A stretch of 60,082 bases of DNA, taken from assembly GCA_964444825.1 (NCBI GenBank), contig CAYUIS010000008.1, forward strand, positions 1-60,082. The letters are read 5' to 3'. Positions within the stretch are counted from its first letter, which is position 1, and each line of letters opens with the position of its first letter. Shown piece by piece: positions 34,701-44,333 of the stretch. Both the position numbers and the translations under genes were made by a program. The notes under the pieces were generated by a model. That model saw nothing but the letters and a program-made list of their open reading frames with translations. It was not told the origin of the DNA and made no database searches. The stretch is from CAYUIS01 sp964444825. GTDB lineage: Bacteria > Chloroflexota > Anaerolineae > B4-G1.

Positions 34701-35865
34701 TGATCGTGTTGGTGTCCTGATCGAGATGGAATATCCGCGCGCTGGTGGCGTGAAGGATCTCACACAGGCTGCGGGTGACATACGGCAGCATCTGATTCAC
34801 ATCGAGAGTGGAAGAGAAGGCTGCTGTCACACTGTGGAGCAAGAGCGCCTCGTGCAACTGTGCCCGTGTCTGTCCGTACAGGCGAGAGTTCTCAATTGCC
34901 AAGGCGGCCTGCTGGGCAAAGTTTGATACGAGACGGACCGAGTCTTGATCGTATGAGTTGGGGTAGAAGGAGCCTATCGCGAGGACGCCGCTGACCCGAT
35001 CTCTAAGGATCAGGGGCACACCCAGCCAGGAACGCACTGGACCGAGTTTCTTGAGGAGGAGCCAATCTGATTCACCAGAGACATCGCGGACGATCACTGG
35101 GCTATGGGTCTGGATCACCCGCTGCATCAGGGGAATTGTATCTATGGTGAGGCCTATCTCAGCAACGGGCACCTCGTCCAGGCCTCGCGAGGCCGCGATC
35201 CAAGCAGTGGGTGGGCTGGTATTGATTCTCTCGGCAGGTGAGAGACTGGTGTCGGGCAATAGGCTTATGAGCGCGGCATCATAGGGTGTCGTCTGCTGAA
35301 GGGCGTCCAGCACGTGGTCCAAGAGCCTATCGAGTTCAAGCGTCGAGCTCATTGTCTGAGCGACGGTATTGATGGTATAGAGTTCCAGGTTCCGTCGCTC
35401 CAGGGACTGTTCCACGTGTTTGCGCTTGGCGATTTCCTGTTCCAGTTCCTGAGCCCGGGCTACCAGGCTGCTTTGCAGTTCGAGTATCCGGACACCGCTC
35501 TGGATGTGCGCGCGCAGCATTTCGACGTCGATGGGCTCGGTGAGGTAGGCGTCGGCTTCGGCCTGAATCCCGCTGGCCAAGCCCTGCCCGGCCGCATCCC
35601 CGGTCAGAAGGATGACGTACGTTGGCCGCGTGATATACACCTCCCGTAGGCGGTGACATATCTCGATCCCATCCATCCCTGATAGTACAAGATCCAGCAC
35701 GACAAGTTGGGGAGCACTGTCCTGTGAGAGCATGTGCCACGCCTCCGTTCCGTCTGAGGCGAGCACGACGTCGTGCCCCCATCCGGTCAAGGTAGTCTCA
35801 AGCCAGTGGCTTTGATCACCTGCGGCGATCAGTACTCTCATTTGACGTCTTGCCTTTGATGCCAT
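31744..35865 (-). CDS. Hybrid histidine kinase: REC-GAFx4-HisKA-HATPase-REC-REC
   Basis: A 1,373-residue soluble sensor kinase. A receiver comes first (residues 9-125), then about four GAF domains between 160 and 860, HisKA with SHELRTPL near 905, an HATPase with DTGVGIK and GTGLGLTISSRL near 1,070-1,100, and two C-terminal receivers (about 1,135-1,250 and 1,258-1,370). The N-terminal receiver has lost the usual Lys (YLTEPI instead of YLTKPI) and one residue of its acidic pair, so it may be a non-signalling domain. The two C-terminal receivers look intact. No membrane helix. It is last in a five-gene signalling cluster. An in-frame ATG at 35841 is a possible alternative start. Confidence 0.88.
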   Translation of the reverse strand: MASKARRQMRVLIAAGDQSHWLETTLTGWGHDVVLASDGTEAWHMLSQDSAPQLVVLDLVLSGMDGIEICHRLREVYITRPTYVILLTGDAAGQGLASGIQAEADAYLTEPIDVEMLRAHIQSGVRILELQSSLVARAQELEQEIAKRKHVEQSLERRNLELYTINTVAQTMSSTLELDRLLDHVLDALQQTTPYDAALISLLPDTSLSPAERINTSPPTAWIAASRGLDEVPVAEIGLTIDTIPLMQRVIQTHSPVIVRDVSGESDWLLLKKLGPVRSWLGVPLILRDRVSGVLAIGSFYPNSYDQDSVRLVSNFAQQAALAIENSRLYGQTRAQLHEALLLHSVTAAFSSTLDVNQMLPYVTRSLCEILHATSARIFHLDQDTNTITVVGHYAASGASDDEQRSGTGETYLLTELPTAAQALSRSRPIQIKVTDPELTAPERAMLERHDIQSALYLPMVTHSRKLGLAVVWESRGPHHFTQGEIATGQTLTHQASIAMEHARLFTETERVAQQLEALYRTSRALSSSLEEEFLMRAILEAVCRTLAGKYALIAVVDPDSETIRVRHGLSEGEFDTFPAWVKTEPYPHDHPYILADVWRTGNTEIIEEWDSRFDRDAWEQFDQGQYVRIFVPIRMRDGIIGVVEVGHDKTELAQTGRDHIGEDEIQTLTAFIDQAAVALDNARLFEAAGRRVHEMQFLHDASLAAATETRLQDTLQRAAEALTAEMDGASVALLLLESESRILRLVSGTGYPHNLIGNLCLTLDEGIAGWVAKHGQPLIVPDVQQDPRYYRVLPNIRSELCVPLTAGPFIIGALNVASPKPNAFTNDDIRLLSTLGSNIALLVERARLFTEVEEARIELQQRASDLEDANVRLQELDRLKDQFLANVSHELRTPLNSVIGFSEVLLKGHVGEISPDQRECVRNILVSGEHLLDLINDILDLSKIEAGRMVLELQSFAVPELMAEVQTTVKPMIDSKSQTLTTDLAKDLPPLTADRFRIKQVLLNLLSNANKFTPAGGHITLSCSLVDPATMIFSVIDTGVGIKTEEQGIIFEEFRQASGSSAGRVKGTGLGLTISSRLIELHSSRIWVESEYGHGATFSFLLPVAGPSGAALGPSDDATETEAKKTVLVVEDDQQFSHLLSLYLRQEGYNAVQHYSGDGVVDLVREVQPALITLDLMLPERSGWDVLRDLKSTYETKDIPVLVISVLEDDKRALSLGATEYLAKPVRLEDLHILLSRLTTYRSATRRTRVLVIDDDPEMLHLLEAMIPAQAYEILGARDGEQGLSLVETRRPDIVLLDLMLPGISGPEVLQELRANAQTMDLPVVVLTAKILGGEEQQNLAAQVQGLMKKTALTPQSLLAELRRLEQSHPRP

Positions 35866-35913
35866 CGAGTGATCTATATGGCTCGATGACGGTTTGTTCA
35901 GTCTGAATCCTTG

Positions 35914-36360
35914 TTACTCACCATTTGGTATCGTGACAATTGACAGAAACAGCCCTAACTTGCGGATCGCGTCGGAAAACTGCTGGTAGTCAATTGGCTT
36001 GGTCACATAGACGTTGCAACCAAGGTCGTAGCAGCGGGATACCTCGCGCAGGTCGTGTGTGGTGGTCAGGATGACTACGGGGATGCGTTTGGTGCGTTCA
36101 TCCGCCTTGATGCGCTCGAGTACCTGGTAGCCGTCGAGGATGGGCATATTCAAGTCCAAAAGCACGAGCAGCGGTGGCACATACGCTTCTCCGCCACGGG
36201 CCTCACTTTCGCAGAACAAATAGTCGACTGCTTGTTGTCCATCGCCAACGGTTACAATTGTATTCGTAATACCAGAACGACGCAAGTTTTTCTCGATCAA
36301 GCGGGCGTGACCCGGATCGTCCTCCGCCAGGAGGATGGTAACCTCTTTAGGATCAGGCAT
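35914..36360 (-). CDS. Single-domain response regulator, Rcp1-like
   Basis: A 148-residue stand-alone receiver with no output domain. The acidic pair is in LLAEDDPGH, the phospho-Asp in LVLLDLNMP, and the conserved Lys in VTKPIDY. The extra loop before the phospho-Asp strand (CESEARGGEAYVPP) is typical of Rcp1-type regulators paired with GAF or phytochrome-like kinases. A clean AAAGGAAA site precedes the ATG. It lies between two histidine kinases and would shuttle phosphate among them. The final target is not in the window. Confidence 0.92.
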   Translation of the reverse strand: MPDPKEVTILLAEDDPGHARLIEKNLRRSGITNTIVTVGDGQQAVDYLFCESEARGGEAYVPPLLVLLDLNMPILDGYQVLERIKADERTKRIPVVILTTTHDLREVSRCYDLGCNVYVTKPIDYQQFSDAIRKLGLFLSIVTIPNGE

Positions 36361-36372
36361 ATAGATTTCCTT

Positions 36373-38028
36373 TCATAAGCTGTTTGGAATAGTGAATGTA
36401 AAGGTCGTTCCCACACCCAATTGGGATTCACACCAGATACGCCCACCGTGGCGACGTATCAGGGCTTGTACGTAAGCAAGCCCCATACCTTCTCCTGGGA
36501 CATCGGGTTGTCCAATGCGGCGGAACGGCGCAAAAACCTTGTGCATATCGTCGTCCGCGATTCCACGTCCGTTGTCCCGGATGCGAAAGGTCGTCTCGTG
36601 GCGATCGGTCTCTGCGGTGATCCCGATCTCGCCAGGTCGCTCGGGAGCGAGATAGAGCACCGCATTGCTCAGAAGGTTGTCCAGGATCAGCCTCATAGAG
36701 GACCAGTCAGCGATCACCGGGGGGAGCGAACCGACAACCACCTCGACCTGACGCGCATCGACCTGGGGCGACAGGTCTTGTATGGTCTCCTGGATGAGCG
36801 TGTCCATATCAACACGTTCGAGTCTTAGCTCCCGGCTGCCTAGCCGCGATAACTCGAAGAGAGCGTTGGTCAAACTATCGATCTGCGTTACTGAGGAGTC
36901 CAGGAAATCGAGTGCTTCGGGAATGTCCTGCTCTAGAGCCGTGATGACGGTTGTCTTTTGCTGTGCGTCTAGGTGAGCCAGGATCGAGTGCACCGTGGGC
37001 CCGATCATCTCGACGATGTGGCGCAGCTCAGCCGCAAAACCCCGGAGGGTGACCAGCGGAGTCCGCAGGTTGTGGGAAGCGACGTAGGTGAAGCTATCGA
37101 GTTCTTGGTTCCGTGCCTCCAATTCAACTGTGCGCTGGCGCAGTGCCTCAACCAGGCGAGCGTTCTCGATGGCGATAGCGGCCGAGGCTGCCAGTGGTTC
37201 CATCAACGCCAAGTCCGCCGTTCTGAACCGGTCGAACTCCTCATCCATCACCTGGAGCACGCCAATCACTCCCTGATTTGTCCTCAGCGGTACATTGAGG
37301 ATCGAGCGAGTCAGAATCCCAGTCGTCTGTCCCACACTTGGAGCGTAGCGTTCATCCTTGAGCACATCCGGCACGATCAAGCTTTCGCCGTGATGCGCGA
37401 CCCACCCGGCGATCCCCTCACCCGGGGCCAGACGCCAACCCCGCACGATCTCTTTGTGGGGGCCAGTAGCCTGTCGGCATACAAGTTCATTGGTAGATGG
37501 CTCGGTCAACCAGATGGAACTCGCGATCACATCCATAAGGGAGCGCGCCCCTTCCAGCACGGTGACGAGCACCTGATCGAGGTCAAGGGTGGCATTAAGC
37601 GCCTGGCTCGCCTGGTTGACAAGGGCCAGTTCGCGATTCCGTCGCTCCAGCATCTGCTCGGTCGCCCTGCGCTCGGCTAGTTCCTGCTCTGCTCGCTTGA
37701 CCAGGGTACGTACCTGCCCGGCTATGGGGCCAGCCAATATGACGAGAAAGGTGCCTATGAGAGCATCTCGGGCAAATGGGCTCGTGTGAGGGGCCCCAGC
37801 CAGGGTCCCGAGCAGCACGTTTAGCACAGGAGCCAGAAACCCAGCCAACGCGCCGGCCCACATACCAAAGAGCAAGCCGGTAGCAGCGGTGGGGAATATG
37901 GCCAGCATGGTCACCGTTGGTCCCACCAGGCGGAAGAGGGGGAGGAATGCTGCCGCATATGTGATCCAGACCCCGGTGGCTATGACCACCCGTCGCCACG
38001 TACTCCCTACCAAGCTCGTGTTGCGCAT
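36373..38028 (-). CDS. Membrane histidine kinase with MASE-like N-terminus and GAF domain
   Basis: A 551-residue kinase. Four or so membrane helices lie in the first 115 residues, then a coiled-coil stretch (RAEQELAERRATEQMLERR), one GAF domain (about 150-300), and a HisKA domain whose His sits in VASHNLRTPL. The HATPase at the C-terminus has RDNGRGIADDD and GMGLAYVQALIRRHGG. The HisKA is of the SHDLR-type found in bacteriophytochrome-like kinases. No receiver is attached; the Rcp1-like protein encoded 12 bp downstream is the likely partner. Confidence 0.9.
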   Translation of the reverse strand: MRNTSLVGSTWRRVVIATGVWITYAAAFLPLFRLVGPTVTMLAIFPTAATGLLFGMWAGALAGFLAPVLNVLLGTLAGAPHTSPFARDALIGTFLVILAGPIAGQVRTLVKRAEQELAERRATEQMLERRNRELALVNQASQALNATLDLDQVLVTVLEGARSLMDVIASSIWLTEPSTNELVCRQATGPHKEIVRGWRLAPGEGIAGWVAHHGESLIVPDVLKDERYAPSVGQTTGILTRSILNVPLRTNQGVIGVLQVMDEEFDRFRTADLALMEPLAASAAIAIENARLVEALRQRTVELEARNQELDSFTYVASHNLRTPLVTLRGFAAELRHIVEMIGPTVHSILAHLDAQQKTTVITALEQDIPEALDFLDSSVTQIDSLTNALFELSRLGSRELRLERVDMDTLIQETIQDLSPQVDARQVEVVVGSLPPVIADWSSMRLILDNLLSNAVLYLAPERPGEIGITAETDRHETTFRIRDNGRGIADDDMHKVFAPFRRIGQPDVPGEGMGLAYVQALIRRHGGRIWCESQLGVGTTFTFTIPNSL

Positions 38029-38039
38029 ACGTATTCCCG

Positions 38040-39185
38040 CTATGGCTGTGGTGCCGGCAGGGTGAACCAGAATGTGCTGCCTGCGCCGATCTGGCTCTCA
38101 ACGCCGACACTGCCGTTGAGTTTATCTACGATCCGGCGCACGATGGACAGCCCTAGACCATGCCCTCTGGCCCGAGTCTGATCGAGTCGCGTGAACGGAG
38201 TGAACAGCCTGCCCTGTTCTTCGGGCGTCAAGCCAGGTCCATTGTCCCGCACCCAGAAGCGCACCTGTTCCTGCGGTTCTTCGGAGATGGTCGCGCCCAA
38301 CTCCACGCGTGGCGGTTGCCCGCCATACTTGATTCCGTTACTGATATAGTTAGCCCACACCTCTTCTACCCAAGCCGCGTAACCTATTCCCTGTGGCCAC
38401 TCCTCGGGGTAGTGGATCGTGGCCTGACTCGGCTCGATCAAGTATTGCAGCCGCTCCAAGACCTGGTTTACAATGCTGCCCATATCCACAGGTCCCAGTG
38501 TCACCTGACCTACCTTGCGCACACTGGACAGCAGCAATAGCTCATCGATGATGTTGCACATTCGCCGTCCGCTCCGGGTAATCAATTGGAGATACTCGCG
38601 CTGGTCTGCCTCAGAGACCGTCCCTTGATCCTCTGCCAGCAGGTATGCGAATCCCACCATATGCCCAAGAGGGCCTTTGAGGTCGTGCGCCACAGTGTGG
38701 GCAAAAGCGTCCAATTCCTCGTTGCGTGCTTCCAGTTTGGCGGCGTGTTCTCGGAGCGCCTGTTCTGTCTGTTGCTTCTCTTTTATCAAGCGTTGCTGGT
38801 GGAGCACCCGCTCGATGATCGTGGGCAGCAAGTCTAGGTAGCCTCCATCTACGTCCTTAACCATATAGTCGCTGGCGCCCAGTTTCATCGCCTCAACAGC
38901 GGTTTGCTCGCTCCCGGTACCAGTGATCATTATCGTGGGTGGCAGAGCCCCCTGAGAAGCCATAAGCTTGATCACTTCCAGCCCGTTGTGACCAGGCATC
39001 GACTGATCCGTTGCCACGACATCATAGCGGCCAGAGTTGTACATCTCTAGGCCCTCGTAGCCATCCCGGGCGATGTCCACGACATACCCCGCTCGCCTGA
39101 GCTTTTTCTGAAACAGACGAGCCAGGCCAGGATCGTCCTCCATGTACAGAATGCGGATCACTTCTTTCTCGGGCATGATATTCAC
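38040..39185 (-). CDS. REC-HisKA-HATPase kinase
   Basis: A 381-residue protein. The N-terminal receiver has acidic MEDDPGLA, phospho-Asp in VVATDQSMPG and a Lys in DYMVKD. The kinase part follows: VAHDLKGPLGHM with the phospho-His, and RDNGPGLTPEEQG with GHGLGLSIVRRI in the HATPase domain. No membrane or sensory domain: it is probably switched by phosphate arriving at its receiver. The annotated start is a GTG with GAGGGA close by; an ATG three codons later is an alternative. It lies 11 bp upstream of the membrane kinase gene, in the same operon. Confidence 0.88.
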   Translation of the reverse strand: MNIMPEKEVIRILYMEDDPGLARLFQKKLRRAGYVVDIARDGYEGLEMYNSGRYDVVATDQSMPGHNGLEVIKLMASQGALPPTIMITGTGSEQTAVEAMKLGASDYMVKDVDGGYLDLLPTIIERVLHQQRLIKEKQQTEQALREHAAKLEARNEELDAFAHTVAHDLKGPLGHMVGFAYLLAEDQGTVSEADQREYLQLITRSGRRMCNIIDELLLLSSVRKVGQVTLGPVDMGSIVNQVLERLQYLIEPSQATIHYPEEWPQGIGYAAWVEEVWANYISNGIKYGGQPPRVELGATISEEPQEQVRFWVRDNGPGLTPEEQGRLFTPFTRLDQTRARGHGLGLSIVRRIVDKLNGSVGVESQIGAGSTFWFTLPAPQP

Positions 39186-39233
39186 TCTCCCTCGGGGGTG
39201 GTCAGAAAGATTGTCGGGATGACATTTGTGTGG

Positions 39234-42200
39234 CTAAACATAGGCGTCGCCTCCAAGATGGTGAGGGATGGTGAACGATATCAGCGTGCCTTCCCCCGGT
39301 TCGGATTCGCACCAGATGCGACCAGCGTGGCGACGAACCAAAGCCTGCACGTAGGCCAACCCCATACCTTCGCCCGGGACGTCCTCGTTGCCCGCGCGTC
39401 GGAAGGGCGCAAACACCTTGTCCATATTTCCTGGGGCTATTCCTCGTCCGTTGTCTTGTATCTGGAAAAGGGTCTCATCCTCGCCGCGTACGGCAGTGAT
39501 CTCGACCTTGCCTGGACGGTCAGGGCGGAGATACTTGACGGCATTGCTCAGGATATTGCCCATGATCTGCTCAATTGAGGTCTGGTCAGCGACTATCTGG
39601 GGCAGTTGGCCCACAGACACCTCGGTCTGACTCTCTGCGATCTGGTGAGCCAGTGTCTGTAGGCACGTCTGAACAATGGCATTCACATCCACAGGCTCCA
39701 GCTTGAGCTCGCGGCGACCGAGACGTGACAGCTTTAGGAGAGCAGTGATAAAATAGTCCATGTGGGTCACAGAAGTGTCTATGAATTCCAGGGCTTCAGG
39801 TGCATCCTCCTGGAGAGCATAGGTCAAAGTCTGCCTTTGCTCCTCGTCCAGGTGACCGTCTATGGCGCTCACAACTGACTCGATCTCGCCCAGGGCAAGG
39901 CGGAGTTCAGCCGCAAAACCTTTCAGATTGACGAGTGGTGCCCGCAGGTCGTGGGACACGATGTAGGCGAATCTCTTGACTTCCTCGTTGCTTTGCTCCA
40001 GCTCGGCCGCATAGTGCTGCAAGCGTTCCTCAGCTCTTTGGCGCTCGGCCAACTCTTGCTGGAGACTCGCATAAAGCTGAGCGTTGTCGAGGGCAATTGA
40101 CGCCAGCTCTGCGAACCGACTCAGCACCGCAATTTCCTCGTCGCCGAACAGTCTTGATCTGTCCGAGTGGCTCAGTCCAATGACGCCAACCACGCGGGGC
40201 CCGGATTTAAGCGGGATACCCACTACTGCATAGGCGCCGGCGAGCCTGGTATCCATCGACCGGCCTGCCCACGTGCTATAGTCGTCCACAGTGAGTGGTT
40301 GGCCAGTTTGCCACACGCGTCCGGACACGCCTTCTCCAGGACGGAGACGAACACCCACATCATAGGCGTTATCACCCAGACCCACGCGCATTTCCAGGTC
40401 CCCGGAGTCTGGATCGTACAAATAGACGAACCCATTGGGCGCCCCGGCCAGAGCGGCCGCACGCGCTACCAGGGTCTCTAGCAACTCGTCGAGTTCCAGC
40501 CGGCTGATCAGCCCGAGCGTCGTCTCGTGCAGGGCATCGAGATAGCCCCTCTGGCGCCGGAGTGTCTCCTCGGCTTGTTTGACCTTGGTGATATCGGTGG
40601 CGATCTGGAGCCGGACGAAATGTCCATCAACCCATCTGACGGCGCGATCGTAGTTGATATACCAGTTTCCGGTTTTCGGATTCTGTCCCTCCCAGACACA
40701 CACACCGGTAGGATTGCCATTGGCGTCGAGCAGTTGGTCATTTGTGCAGTGGCTGCACGGTCTGGTCTCATTGCGGAGCACCTCGTGGCATTTTCTTCCA
40801 GCGAGATCGTGGCCAAAACTGTCCTGCATATGCCTGTTCATAAACAGGATTTCGTAGGAGTCAAAGTCGGCAACGTACACGTCTGCATCGATGCTGTCCA
40901 GAACGGTATTGAGGGTGTCAAAGGATGCCTGCAGAGCTTGTTCCGCTCGCTTACGTTCTGCTAATTCCTGCTGGACTGTCTGGTACAAGTTGGCGTTGTC
41001 GAGCGCCACGGCGACTTGATCGGCCAACGTCTCCATCAACATCACATCGGTAGCGTCAAAAGCATCGGGTTCATCGCTCTGCAGGTCGAGCACGCCGAGG
41101 ATCTGCTGCCCACTCTTGATGGCCACTCCCAACTCTGACCTGGTCGTCTCCTCTGACTTACGCACGTAATGAGGGTGCTGGCTGACGTCTCCGCTGAATT
41201 GTGTCTCGCCAGTCGCTGCCGCCTGGCCTGTCATTCCTTCACCCACCGCAACCCAGAGGTCATCGGGAAACATATCCGCATAGTGACCGGCAACGGACTG
41301 GAGAACGAGATGCTCCCTGTCGTCGTCAAGAAGCATCAACATCACAGAGTAGTAATCGAAGGCATCACGTACAGCGCCCACGATCTCTGACAGCAGCGTC
41401 TCCAGTTCCAGCTCGCTGCTCACCCGTTGGCCCACTTCATAGATCAGCGTGGCCTGAGCCGCCCGCCTCTCTGCCTCCCGCTCCGCTCGCCTTCGCTCGC
41501 CAATCTCGGATTGAGCCTCTTCGTACAGCCGAGCGTTCTCGATGGCGATAGCGGCCTGGACAGCCAGGCTTTGGGCCAGACGGATTTGCCCTGCCGTGTA
41601 GCTCTTTGTCTCCACTTCATTAAGCAGCTCCACCAATCCAAAGACCTGGTCACGCGCCACCAGAGGCAACATGAGTAGGGTGTGTACCCCTTGTTCCCTC
41701 ATCAAGGCTAGCTCTGTCTCGTCGGCCATCGGGTCGTTGTGCTGAACTACTACCGGCTGACCAGTTTTCAGGACTTGGTGTGTGGTAGGGTAGTCGCTGA
41801 GATCATATGTCGTGCCCGGCGGATCCGTTTCGTCAGGTCTGGCTAGACTGTAATCAACCAGCGTCTCGACCGAGTTTTGCGCTTGGCTCCAGAGGGACAG
41901 CGCACACCCGGTTGACTCGACAGCCCGGATCATCTGCTTGGCCACAGTCAGGAGCACGGCATCGAGGGAGAGAGCGGAACTGATGACTGTGGCTGCTTCA
42001 TACAATGTGGTTAGCTCATCGTTGCGCTGTTTCAGCACCTGCTCGGCCCGCCTGCGTTCGGCGAGTTCTTGTTGGGCCCGCTCATACAGGCGGGAGTTCT
42101 CGATCGCGACGGCGGCTTGATCGGCAAAAGCCGCAGCCAGTTTGGCGTCGCGCTGGTTGTAGACACCGGGCTGTCCCTTGTTCAGATTCAGTACGCCGAT

Positions 42201-44333
42201 GACCTGATCCTGCGCCACAAGCGGCACGCCGAGCCAGCAGCGTACGTACTCGCTCTCCGGCCAGTTCGACCAGAGGGGGTCGGTGCTCGTGTCTGAGACG
42301 ATGACGGGCGTACGATTCTGTATCACCTCCCGCATATGGAGCAAGTCCGCGATCTGTAGGTGGGTGGGTGGTTGTCCCTCGGGCACAGGTCCTCGCTGGG
42401 CGACCATCTCAAGCGTATTGTCAGAGATCAGCATCACCGAACTGCTGTCATAGTCGACCACCCGGGCGAGTTGCTCCAGGATGACGGGCAGGTTCTGTTC
42501 GCGATCGAGGCTGGCGTTCAGCGTGCTGGTCACCTGGCGCAGGGTCTCCGCCTCGTGCCATTGTGTTCGCAGATCCTCTAGCAGGCGGGCCTGGTTTATC
42601 GCCGCGGCCGCCAGGGGGGTCAGGCGCTCCAACAGGGTAATGTCATCTGGCGAAAGCAGATAGCCTGGGTCGTGTACGATGCTCAGCACACCCAACAGAC
42701 GGTCGCCCCACCGGATCGGGAGAGCGGCACAGGCGGTGAAATCGCCATCGTCGTGCTGTGCGGTCCGGCCCTCCCAAGCACCATAGTTGTCCACCACCAT
42801 CGTCCGGCCGGTCTCTAGTACTTTGCCCGATAGCCCCTGTCCTCGCTGGAGCACATCCCCGACATAGTCGGATTTGGGATCGGCGCTGATGGTCAGTTCG
42901 AGGTCGTCAGTGGCTGGCCGATATAGATAAATGCCCGCTCCTCTGGCCTCGAGCAGGCTGACTACACGGACCGTGATCGCGCGGAGCAGATCGGGCAGAT
43001 CCCTCTGAGCAACCAGGTCCAACGCGGTCTCGTGAAGGACAGACAGCATGTCTGCCCGTCGGTGCGCTCTTTCCTGCGCTCGCCTGCGCTCAACGATCTC
43101 GGTTCGAGCCTGCTCGTACAAGCGGGCGTTGTGAATGGCGATGGCGGCCTGGCTGGCGACAGCCATCAGCAGATCCTGGTCGTGCTCATCGTAGCTGGTG
43201 GCGGCAGTGTAGCTCTGAACGGCCATCACGCCCAGTGTCTGGTCGCCGATCGTCAGCGGTACACCTAGCCAGGAATGGGCCGTCCTTCCAATCGGCTCGA
43301 TCCCCATCTCCTCCAGCCATGTGGGCACGTCCTCTCGAATCAGCACCGGTTTCTGGGTGCGAAGGATGTGTTCAGTAAGCCCCTTGCCAGCCTGTCGGGT
43401 GACAGAGGACTTGTGCACTTTGCCCTCGGCGACGTCGATGGAAAACGTGACATCGTCCTTGTCCGGGTCGTAGAGAGCGATGTAAAAGCTGGTGGCATCC
43501 AAGAGCCGTGAGACGCCACGGTATGCCTCCTCCAATACTTGTTCGACATCGAGCTGCGCCGTGAGGGCCTGGCTCAAACTGTTCAGGGTGGCGAGCTCTG
43601 CCGCGTGGCTGCGCTCCTGATCGACGAGGCGGGTCAACTCCTCCATTCGCGTAGTCAACGTTTGATCGGTCGTGGTGTACAGGCGAGCGTTCTGGATGGC
43701 GACGGTAGCCTGGCTGGCGAACGCTGTCAGTGTGCGCAGATCGATCTCCGAGAAGACCCCGTCGCGGATTCGATTGTCCAGGTAGAGAGCGCCGATCACC
43801 TCCTCCCTCGCGCACAGGGGTACGCAGACAATGGAACGGAGATGGTATCCGATGACGCTCTCCTGGTCGGAGAAGCGGGGATCGCGTTGTGCGTTGGTCG
43901 TGAGGACTGGCTGACCGGTATCGACCGTTTCCCGTACGACGGTGCGGCTGAGTTCCAGTTCGTAGGCGTCCAGACGCTCCTGGTCAAAGCTCTGCGCCGC
44001 ACGGACCTGTGGGTTGCCCTCGTCGTTCAACAGCATCAGACAGCCCCGCTCGGCCCCGGTCAGGTGAATGAGGGCATCCATAACCAGGTCCAGCGTCTCT
44101 GCCAGGTCGAGAGAGGAGCTCACAAGGCCGACGATTTCGTATAGAGTGGCCAGCTCCACCCCAAGCTCCTGTTGCCTGACGATCTCTGTCACACCTTGCT
44201 GCCATTCCTGAATTCGGGCGACCAACTGATCAGGCGAAGGGGCAGAAGGTCGTGTCAGCGCGCGCTCGACCGCCTGCATGCTGCCAAGGAGCGCTTCACC
44301 TGTTACACCTGCTTTTGTCCTAGTCTTGGTCAC
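39234..44333 (-). CDS. Giant histidine kinase with seven GAF domains and one PAS domain
   Basis: A 1,699-residue soluble kinase. Six GAF domains follow one another from about residue 45 to 1,135. Each is preceded by a helical linker of the kind LYEIVGLVSSSLDLAETL. A PAS-like domain (about 1,155-1,275, with CSHC and a CxxC-like NETRPCSHC segment) comes next, then a seventh GAF (about 1,285-1,430), HisKA with VSHDLRAPLV near 1,480, and an HATPase with QDNGRGIAPGNMDK and GMGLAYVQALVRRH. It starts with GTG and a GAGGAGA site. No heme- or bilin-binding cysteine is certain. Such tandem GAFs suggest many ligands or inputs read by a single output. It is the first gene of the cluster. Confidence 0.9.
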   Translation of the reverse strand: MTKTRTKAGVTGEALLGSMQAVERALTRPSAPSPDQLVARIQEWQQGVTEIVRQQELGVELATLYEIVGLVSSSLDLAETLDLVMDALIHLTGAERGCLMLLNDEGNPQVRAAQSFDQERLDAYELELSRTVVRETVDTGQPVLTTNAQRDPRFSDQESVIGYHLRSIVCVPLCAREEVIGALYLDNRIRDGVFSEIDLRTLTAFASQATVAIQNARLYTTTDQTLTTRMEELTRLVDQERSHAAELATLNSLSQALTAQLDVEQVLEEAYRGVSRLLDATSFYIALYDPDKDDVTFSIDVAEGKVHKSSVTRQAGKGLTEHILRTQKPVLIREDVPTWLEEMGIEPIGRTAHSWLGVPLTIGDQTLGVMAVQSYTAATSYDEHDQDLLMAVASQAAIAIHNARLYEQARTEIVERRRAQERAHRRADMLSVLHETALDLVAQRDLPDLLRAITVRVVSLLEARGAGIYLYRPATDDLELTISADPKSDYVGDVLQRGQGLSGKVLETGRTMVVDNYGAWEGRTAQHDDGDFTACAALPIRWGDRLLGVLSIVHDPGYLLSPDDITLLERLTPLAAAAINQARLLEDLRTQWHEAETLRQVTSTLNASLDREQNLPVILEQLARVVDYDSSSVMLISDNTLEMVAQRGPVPEGQPPTHLQIADLLHMREVIQNRTPVIVSDTSTDPLWSNWPESEYVRCWLGVPLVAQDQVIGVLNLNKGQPGVYNQRDAKLAAAFADQAAVAIENSRLYERAQQELAERRRAEQVLKQRNDELTTLYEAATVISSALSLDAVLLTVAKQMIRAVESTGCALSLWSQAQNSVETLVDYSLARPDETDPPGTTYDLSDYPTTHQVLKTGQPVVVQHNDPMADETELALMREQGVHTLLMLPLVARDQVFGLVELLNEVETKSYTAGQIRLAQSLAVQAAIAIENARLYEEAQSEIGERRRAEREAERRAAQATLIYEVGQRVSSELELETLLSEIVGAVRDAFDYYSVMLMLLDDDREHLVLQSVAGHYADMFPDDLWVAVGEGMTGQAAATGETQFSGDVSQHPHYVRKSEETTRSELGVAIKSGQQILGVLDLQSDEPDAFDATDVMLMETLADQVAVALDNANLYQTVQQELAERKRAEQALQASFDTLNTVLDSIDADVYVADFDSYEILFMNRHMQDSFGHDLAGRKCHEVLRNETRPCSHCTNDQLLDANGNPTGVCVWEGQNPKTGNWYINYDRAVRWVDGHFVRLQIATDITKVKQAEETLRRQRGYLDALHETTLGLISRLELDELLETLVARAAALAGAPNGFVYLYDPDSGDLEMRVGLGDNAYDVGVRLRPGEGVSGRVWQTGQPLTVDDYSTWAGRSMDTRLAGAYAVVGIPLKSGPRVVGVIGLSHSDRSRLFGDEEIAVLSRFAELASIALDNAQLYASLQQELAERQRAEERLQHYAAELEQSNEEVKRFAYIVSHDLRAPLVNLKGFAAELRLALGEIESVVSAIDGHLDEEQRQTLTYALQEDAPEALEFIDTSVTHMDYFITALLKLSRLGRRELKLEPVDVNAIVQTCLQTLAHQIAESQTEVSVGQLPQIVADQTSIEQIMGNILSNAVKYLRPDRPGKVEITAVRGEDETLFQIQDNGRGIAPGNMDKVFAPFRRAGNEDVPGEGMGLAYVQALVRRHAGRIWCESEPGEGTLISFTIPHHLGGDAYV

